DNA of 64,000 bases from Porphyromonas uenonis 60-3 (GTDB lineage Bacteria > Bacteroidota > Bacteroidia > Bacteroidales > Porphyromonadaceae): NCBI RefSeq assembly GCF_000174775.1, contig NZ_ACLR01000118.1:44003-108002 (forward strand), read 5' to 3'. Within the stretch, counting starts at the first letter, position 1. Each line of letters begins with the position of its first letter. Of this stretch, positions 59,964 to 64,000 are shown one piece after another. The notes below the pieces were generated by a model. That model was given only the letters and a program-made list of their open reading frames with translations. It had not been told where the DNA came from and made no database searches. The translations under genes were made by a program, and so were the position numbers.

Positions 59964-62573
59964 TTAGAAGTTAATGCGTAGACCAGTAGCCCAGTTGGTT
60001 CCGAAGCCGTAGTAGACGAGAGCCGACTGCATATCGTGGTTCTTACCATCACGAGCATCGGAGATGTACTCGGTGTTGGTCACATTGTTGACGTTGACGT
60101 AGACGGTAGCGTTGCAAGAGCCAATGTTGAAGCGATAGTTAGCGCCAAGGTCGAGCGTGACGTAGTCGGGTAGGCGCCAAGCGTCCACCTTGTCGGTCTC
60201 CTTGGTGCGGTTCGTCGGGTCAAAGTCAGCGTAGTTCTTGCCAGCGTAGTTAAGGTCAGCCTTGAGACGGAAGTCCTTGAGCGCCTCCCAAGAGATACCG
60301 AGGGCAGAGGTCATCTGAGCTGAGTTGCCCACGTGTACGCCCTTGACAAAAGCATTGATCGTGCCGAGATACTGCTGAGCATCATCAAAGACATCAGCCT
60401 TGACATCATCAGACCAGATCCAGTCACCCCAAGAGAACATGAAGCGAATGTCAAGTGGCTTGATCGGTGTGTAGGTAGCCTCGAGCTCGACACCCGCATG
60501 GCGAGCATCTAGACCAGAGATATTGGCCGTAGTGTTGTTGCCAAGGTTGCGTGTGAGACTCTTGTCGAGCCACTTGGTATAGTAGCCGTTGATGTCGATG
60601 CGGAGGTTGCGCATCTTGAAGCCGTAGCCTACCTCGCCCGTGAAGACGCGCTCATACTTGGCTCCCGTATTGATCGTCGTATTGTAGCGGAAGAAGACAT
60701 TGCGGAAGTATGGCGCAATGGTGAAGTAACCCGCATTGAGGAAGACGTTGCTGTGCTCGAGGAACTTGTAGCTCGCACCAGCCTTGACGCTCCAAGGGAG
60801 GTAAGTAGCCCACGGAGAGACAATCTTGTCGGGAGGGGTCAGAGCATCGTACTTTTCGCCCGTACCGCCTAGGTTGACGTAGCGGTAACCTTTGTGCGAG
60901 ATAGCACCAGAGATGAAGGCGTTGAAGTTTTCGCCTGTGAACTCACCCTGTGCGAAGAGTCCGTTCCACAAGACCTCGCCGATATTGTCAAACTGGACCT
61001 TGTCGCCCACCTTGAGAGGTTGGTAGGGCTTGTGGTACATGAGCTTGGTTGATGAGTTCTGTGGCTCGATGTAGTAGTCTCCGCCAAGTAGGTTGTCAAT
61101 GACTTCGCGGTGGATGCCCTGATAGAAGCGTCCGTCGAAGCCTGCAGTCAGCTTGAAGAGGTCGCTAAACTTATTGGTGTAGTAGGAGAGTAGACCGTAC
61201 CAGTTGTGCGAGTTTACCGCATTACTGAAGATGAGCTGAGAGCCGTTGTTTGAAGCTCTATTGGCCTCCATGACACGAGCGTAGTCTAGCAAGCCATCGG
61301 GAGTACCCATGAAGGCTGCGGGGTCTTTCGGGCGACCCGTGTTGTAGTCGAGTGCGAGCCAGTCTGTCTTAGCACCACGGATGCGACGACCACCACCATT
61401 GGATATGGAAGCGTAGATGGAGGTGTAGATGCTGCTCTCCTTATTGATATCCCAGTAGTGGTTGAGGGAGATCTGGGGCTTGTGGTAATAGTTGCGACCA
61501 TAAGCGCCACCCTCAATTTGTCCGTTCATATATCCGTAGCTACGGTTGAGGCGACGACCCTCAGCTGCGTTGTGATAGTCCTCGATGAGGTACATCTGTC
61601 CACGCTGGTTGTGCCACTGGGGTGCTCCAAAGGCGGTGAAGGATAGACGGTGGTGGTCGTTGATACGCTTGGAAACGTTGACGAAGTAGCTCCAGCCGAC
61701 GAAGTTCGTACCACGGACGTAGCCGTCGCCTTGGCTACGAGAGCCTGCGAGAGAGATAGCCCAGCCGTTGTCCATGAGCCCCGTAGAGACATTGAACGAG
61801 GTCTTGAGGAAGCCATCGTTACCTACGCCAGTGTAGATGCTACCGCCCTTCTTGGCATCGGTGCTCTTGGTCACCATGTTGATGGTACCACCGACGGAGG
61901 AGAGCCCTAGCTTAGAGGCGCCTAGACCACGCTGTACCTGGATGAAGCTACTGACATCGTTGAGCCCAGCCCAGTTGGACCAGTAGACCTTGCCTGACTC
62001 CATATCATTGATAGGTACACCGTTGATCAGGACACCTATATTATTAGAGTCAAAGCCACGCAGGTTGATGCGGGAGTCACCAAAGCCACCGCCACCCTTG
62101 GTCACATAGACTGAAGGAGTCGCTTTGAGTAGCTCGGGGAACTCAATGTTTGGTGCTTGCGTCTGGATAGCTTTCATCGTAACGTTGGATACGGGCACTG
62201 GTGTCAGTCGATCCTTTGGCACGACTGAAGCGATGACACGTACCTCGTCTAGTCCGATGGCATTGGTCTCCATATAGACCTTTCCAAAGTCGTAGTGTCC
62301 CTGAGCAGAGGCTGGCACACGCAGTTGCGTCGTCTCATAGCCGACGAAGCTCAGCGTGAGCTGACTGCCAGCCGAGACACTGAGCTTGAAGGAGCCATCG
62401 AGCTCGGAGTAAGTACCAGAGGTCCCGCCATCGGTGTAGACGGTCACGCTAGGCATAGGCTCGTCCGAACCCTTCTCAAGGATTTTGCCCGTCACCTGCA
62501 CCTGCGCAAGCGACGAGAAGCTACTCGCTAGTAAGAGTGCGAGCGCTGTAGTGATAAGCAATAAACGGTTCAC
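59964..62573 (-). CDS. TonB-dependent outer membrane receptor
   Basis: 869 residues from GTG 62573. Signal peptide about 1-23, a carboxypeptidase-like regulatory domain (about 26-105, VQVTGKILEKGSDEPMPSVTVYTDGG...SFVGYETTQL), the plug domain (about 125-235, FPELLKATPSVYV, INLRGFDSNNIGVLINGVPINDM, IQVQRGLGASKLGLSSVGGTINMVTK) and a long beta-barrel ending in the outer-membrane signal TGLRINF. A SusC-type size (about 1000) and a SusD partner are missing, so this is not a glycan-uptake pair. The substrate is unknown; iron, haem, cobalamin or peptides are all possible. Confidence 0.92.
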   Translation of the reverse strand: MNRLLLITTALALLLASSFSSLAQVQVTGKILEKGSDEPMPSVTVYTDGGTSGTYSELDGSFKLSVSAGSQLTLSFVGYETTQLRVPASAQGHYDFGKVYMETNAIGLDEVRVIASVVPKDRLTPVPVSNVTMKAIQTQAPNIEFPELLKATPSVYVTKGGGGFGDSRINLRGFDSNNIGVLINGVPINDMESGKVYWSNWAGLNDVSSFIQVQRGLGASKLGLSSVGGTINMVTKSTDAKKGGSIYTGVGNDGFLKTSFNVSTGLMDNGWAISLAGSRSQGDGYVRGTNFVGWSYFVNVSKRINDHHRLSFTAFGAPQWHNQRGQMYLIEDYHNAAEGRRLNRSYGYMNGQIEGGAYGRNYYHKPQISLNHYWDINKESSIYTSIYASISNGGGRRIRGAKTDWLALDYNTGRPKDPAAFMGTPDGLLDYARVMEANRASNNGSQLIFSNAVNSHNWYGLLSYYTNKFSDLFKLTAGFDGRFYQGIHREVIDNLLGGDYYIEPQNSSTKLMYHKPYQPLKVGDKVQFDNIGEVLWNGLFAQGEFTGENFNAFISGAISHKGYRYVNLGGTGEKYDALTPPDKIVSPWATYLPWSVKAGASYKFLEHSNVFLNAGYFTIAPYFRNVFFRYNTTINTGAKYERVFTGEVGYGFKMRNLRIDINGYYTKWLDKSLTRNLGNNTTANISGLDARHAGVELEATYTPIKPLDIRFMFSWGDWIWSDDVKADVFDDAQQYLGTINAFVKGVHVGNSAQMTSALGISWEALKDFRLKADLNYAGKNYADFDPTNRTKETDKVDAWRLPDYVTLDLGANYRFNIGSCNATVYVNVNNVTNTEYISDARDGKNHDMQSALVYYGFGTNWATGLRINF

Positions 62574-62789
62574 GATAAATTAACTGTTAGTGATTAGTAT
62601 CTTCTAGTGTAGCAACGGCTTAGAGCTGGTTAGCAGTATCGACATGAGCTCTAGCTACTGGCAAAAGTAACTAAAAGTCTTAACAAAACTCGCTCTTGGC
62701 TGTTTCATATCTGTTAAACTCAGACGTGATGACACAATAAAGCCCAGCACCTCTCAATATATACGAATGAGTAGTACTGGGTACAGAAG
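62574..62789 (-). other. Upstream region of the TonB receptor gene
   Basis: About 215 bp without a gene between the receptor start and the rpsU terminator. A TACTTTTG (62669-62662, minus strand) could be a -7 box, but no TTG lies at the right distance. I see no Fur-like or riboswitch-like element. Confidence 0.3.
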
Positions 62790-62825
62790 ACGTAGGAAGC
62801 ACCCCCATCTGGGGACTTCCTACGT
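62790..62825 (-). terminator. Terminator after rpsU
   Basis: Perfect 10-bp stem ACGTAGGAAG/CTTCCTACGT with an inner CCCC/GGGG pair, 110 bp past the rpsU stop. Confidence 0.7.
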
Positions 62826-62935
62826 AAATATTCTATATCATCATCGTAGAGGCACTACCTATCTAGTGAGCCTGTATAGAGAACACGAAGGCTCTCATAG
62901 GAGCAGGCTCGTAGTAGGGTAGTCCTCGATGGGTC

Positions 62936-63133
62936 TTAAGCGTCTAGCTCTTCCTGGCGGAGTGACTGCACGTAGCAAGCCTTCTCCATCATACGGCGCT
63001 TGACGTCTGAGGGCTTCTGAAATGCCTGAAGCTTGCGTAGTCTGCGGACGATACCAGTGTCGTTGTACTTACGCTTATAACGCTTGAGCGCACGCTCGAT
63101 GTTCTCGCCCTCTTTGATTGGTACAATTATCAT
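62936..63133 (-). CDS. rpsU: 30S ribosomal protein bS21
   Basis: 65 residues. IIVPIKEGENIERALKRYKRKYNDTGIVRRLRKLQAFQKPSDVKRR is the classical S21 start and basic core. S21 helps initiation on the 30S subunit; in Bacteroidetes, from memory, it also takes part in occluding the anti-Shine-Dalgarno end of 16S rRNA. It has its own strong promoter and terminator. Confidence 0.97.
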   Translation of the reverse strand: MIIVPIKEGENIERALKRYKRKYNDTGIVRRLRKLQAFQKPSDVKRRMMEKACYVQSLRQEELDA

Positions 63134-63216
63134 ACTTGTCTAACTGTTCTTTGTGTGTTATATTTGTTTGATGAGAATATTTTCTGGACAATCTGCTTGT
63201 CCTTTACTTCGGTGGG

Positions 63217-63247
63217 CAAAGGTACGAACTTTATTTGAACTAGTCAA
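63217..63247 (-). promoter_or_regulatory. Bacteroidetes-type promoter of rpsU
   Basis: Minus strand TTG (63247-63245), 20 bp, TACCTTTG (63224-63217), followed by an untranslated leader of about 75 bases. The -33 box lies 22 bp from the truncated MITE-like copy. Confidence 0.75.
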
Positions 63248-63268
63248 CACTTCCGTTGGCTAGAGCAG

Positions 63269-63479
63269 GGCTGACGCATTATAATTGCTCCGTTAGGAGC
63301 TACACATTAGCGACAAGCGAGACTTGGATGAATTCATTATATAGTATTGCTGTCCGACTACTCGACTTCGACCAATCTACAGTTTTCTTCGTAGGAAACT
63401 CTAGTTTCATACCTAGGAAACTCTAGTTTCATACCTAGGAAACTTTAGTTTCATGCCTAGGAAACTCTAGTTTCACCCC
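63269..63479. mobile_element. Truncated second copy of the MITE-like element
   Basis: Starts with the same GGCTGACGCATTATA end (63269-63283) and follows the 10.1-kb copy for about 210 bp with only a handful of substitutions, including four 22-bp palindromic units (63392, 63414, 63436, 63458). The likeness stops at about 63477, and the right terminal repeat is missing; IS3-type sequence begins a few bases later, so the IS seems to have replaced or split the right part. Confidence 0.75.
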
Positions 63480-63486
63480 GTATGGA

Positions 63487-64000
63487 TGTCCTCTTCCTGA
63501 AAAAAGTACACAGTTGGGGAGGTGTTACTGAGATGGTACTCGGGTTATTTTTGTTATTCCTGTGAGTGTACTCATCTGTTAGTTTTGCTCCTGCTGGGGT
63601 ACACGACTTGTGGTCGTCTTTACTGCGGAGGTACACAAAGATAGCTCTTTGTTGGGAGTTGGGCGGCATGGGCTCGGAGTTTTGAGGCTCGGAGCTGTTG
63701 GTGAATCGTTTTTAGATATCTGGTTCTTAGGCGGTTGTGTGGTTAGAGGGTTGGGGTAATCTGGTATGAGCATCTGCATCGGAGTCTTCTTGTTGAGGGC
63801 TCGATGAGGACGCGCTGTGTTATAGAGAGCAATCGTTTGCGAGAGGATCTCCCGAACTTGATCTATGGGCTTATCCTCGAAGTTGTAGAGCCAGTCGTTC
63901 TTGATGATTCCGTTAAGTCGCTCAGCCATAGCGTTGTGGAGAGGGTTGCCGGTCTGGGTAACGCTGGTTACGATGCCTAGGCTGGCCTCGTAGTCGGTCA
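63487..64000 (-). mobile_element. IS3-family insertion sequence (right part; continues past window)
   Basis: Contains the 3' end of an IS3-type transposase. Its terminal end is probably at about 63487, where TGTCCTCTTCCTGAAAAAAG could be the inverted repeat (IS3 ends are TG...CA), but the other end is outside the window, so neither the repeat nor a target duplication can be confirmed. Confidence 0.75.
63579..64000 (-). CDS. IS3-family transposase OrfB, C-terminal part
   Basis: The frame is open at the right edge and reads TDYEASLGIVTSVTQTGNPL, then HNAMAERLNGIIKNDWLYNF and YNTARPHRALNKKTPMQM. This is the end of the DDE integrase core: the glutamate in AERLNGIIK is the third catalytic residue, and the RPHRAL motif is shared by IS3-type transposases. 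The C-terminus after LIPDY (about 60 residues) is a poorly conserved Pro/Thr-rich tail ending at 63579. Start and first two catalytic aspartates lie outside the window. Confidence 0.9.
   Translation of the reverse strand, partial: TDYEASLGIVTSVTQTGNPLHNAMAERLNGIIKNDWLYNFEDKPIDQVREILSQTIALYNTARPHRALNKKTPMQMLIPDYPNPLTTQPPKNQISKNDSPTAPSLKTPSPCRPTPNKELSLCTSAVKTTTSRVPQQEQN

Noticed and set aside
63457..63669. 70-codon minus-strand frame beside the IS3 transposase
   Set aside because: Overlaps the transposase tail in another frame and the last palindromic unit; no likeness to OrfA or any family.

Overview
The window looks like chromosome from a Porphyromonas-like member of the Bacteroidales. The evidence is: two type IX secretion genes (porZ, porW), a carboxypeptidase-like-domain TonB receptor, many Bacteroidetes-only families (DUF1599, DUF3822, a tandem HU-like/LysM membrane protein), and promoters of the Bacteroidetes type (TTG, about 20 bp, TAnnTTTG) instead of -35/-10 boxes. 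A complete glutamate-mutase/methylaspartate operon fits an asaccharolytic, amino-acid-fermenting life. I see no rRNA, tRNA or CRISPR array.

Layout. 1-6.1 kb (minus): nhaA (cut by the left edge), then nspC-ftsY-rimO-HU/LysM. 6.1-7.1 kb (plus): FMN riboswitch and ribB. 7.1-10.1 kb (minus): bioD and the ppGpp synthetase/hydrolase. 10.1-10.8 kb: a MITE-like element and repeat arrays. 10.8-11.4 kb (plus): a GlsB/YeaQ-type membrane protein and rubredoxin. 11.4-22.3 kb (minus): pfkA-mutY, then a long run lon-DUF1599-DoxX-like-tpiA-SPOR-folE-pRiA4b-like-miaA-radC. 22.9-27.3 kb (minus): rdgB (frameshifted)-porZ-secreted C1B peptidase. 27.3-29.2 kb (plus): yjbR-birA-rRNA/tRNA methyltransferase. 29.2-34.9 kb (minus): DUF3822-rsmD-dus, a membrane protein, and a metalloprotease-like lipoprotein with a CapA-like phosphatase. 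35.0-41.8 kb (plus): leader RNA, glmS-glmL-glmE-mal-AtuA-like-DUF4387. 42.0-46.1 kb (plus): ruvB-xseA-5'-nucleotidase. 46.2-47.7 kb (minus): DUF438/hemerythrin/PAS sensor and DUF1858. 48.2-53.8 kb (plus): DUF488, pyruvoyl arginine decarboxylase, rpiB, a small membrane protein, porW. 53.8-63.1 kb (minus): two glycosyltransferases, msrAB, Dabb, serB, a lipoprotein with a TonB receptor, rpsU. The right edge holds the 3' end of an IS3-family element.

How the genes work together. The glm operon carries out glutamate to 3-methylaspartate to mesaconate. The next step, mesaconate hydration, has no classical enzyme here, but two poorly characterised genes (AtuA-like and DUF4387) fill that slot. Arginine decarboxylase and NspC are two steps of the agmatine/carboxyspermidine polyamine route. 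BioD and BirA serve biotin metabolism. PorZ and PorW belong to the type IX secretion machine.

The most unusual content is non-coding. At least nine arrays of about 22-bp imperfect palindromes fill the intergenic gaps. One array lies inside a MITE-like element with 15-bp terminal inverted repeats and flanking direct repeats, and a second, truncated copy of that element abuts the IS3 element. Four arrays share an almost invariant core of about 80 bp.
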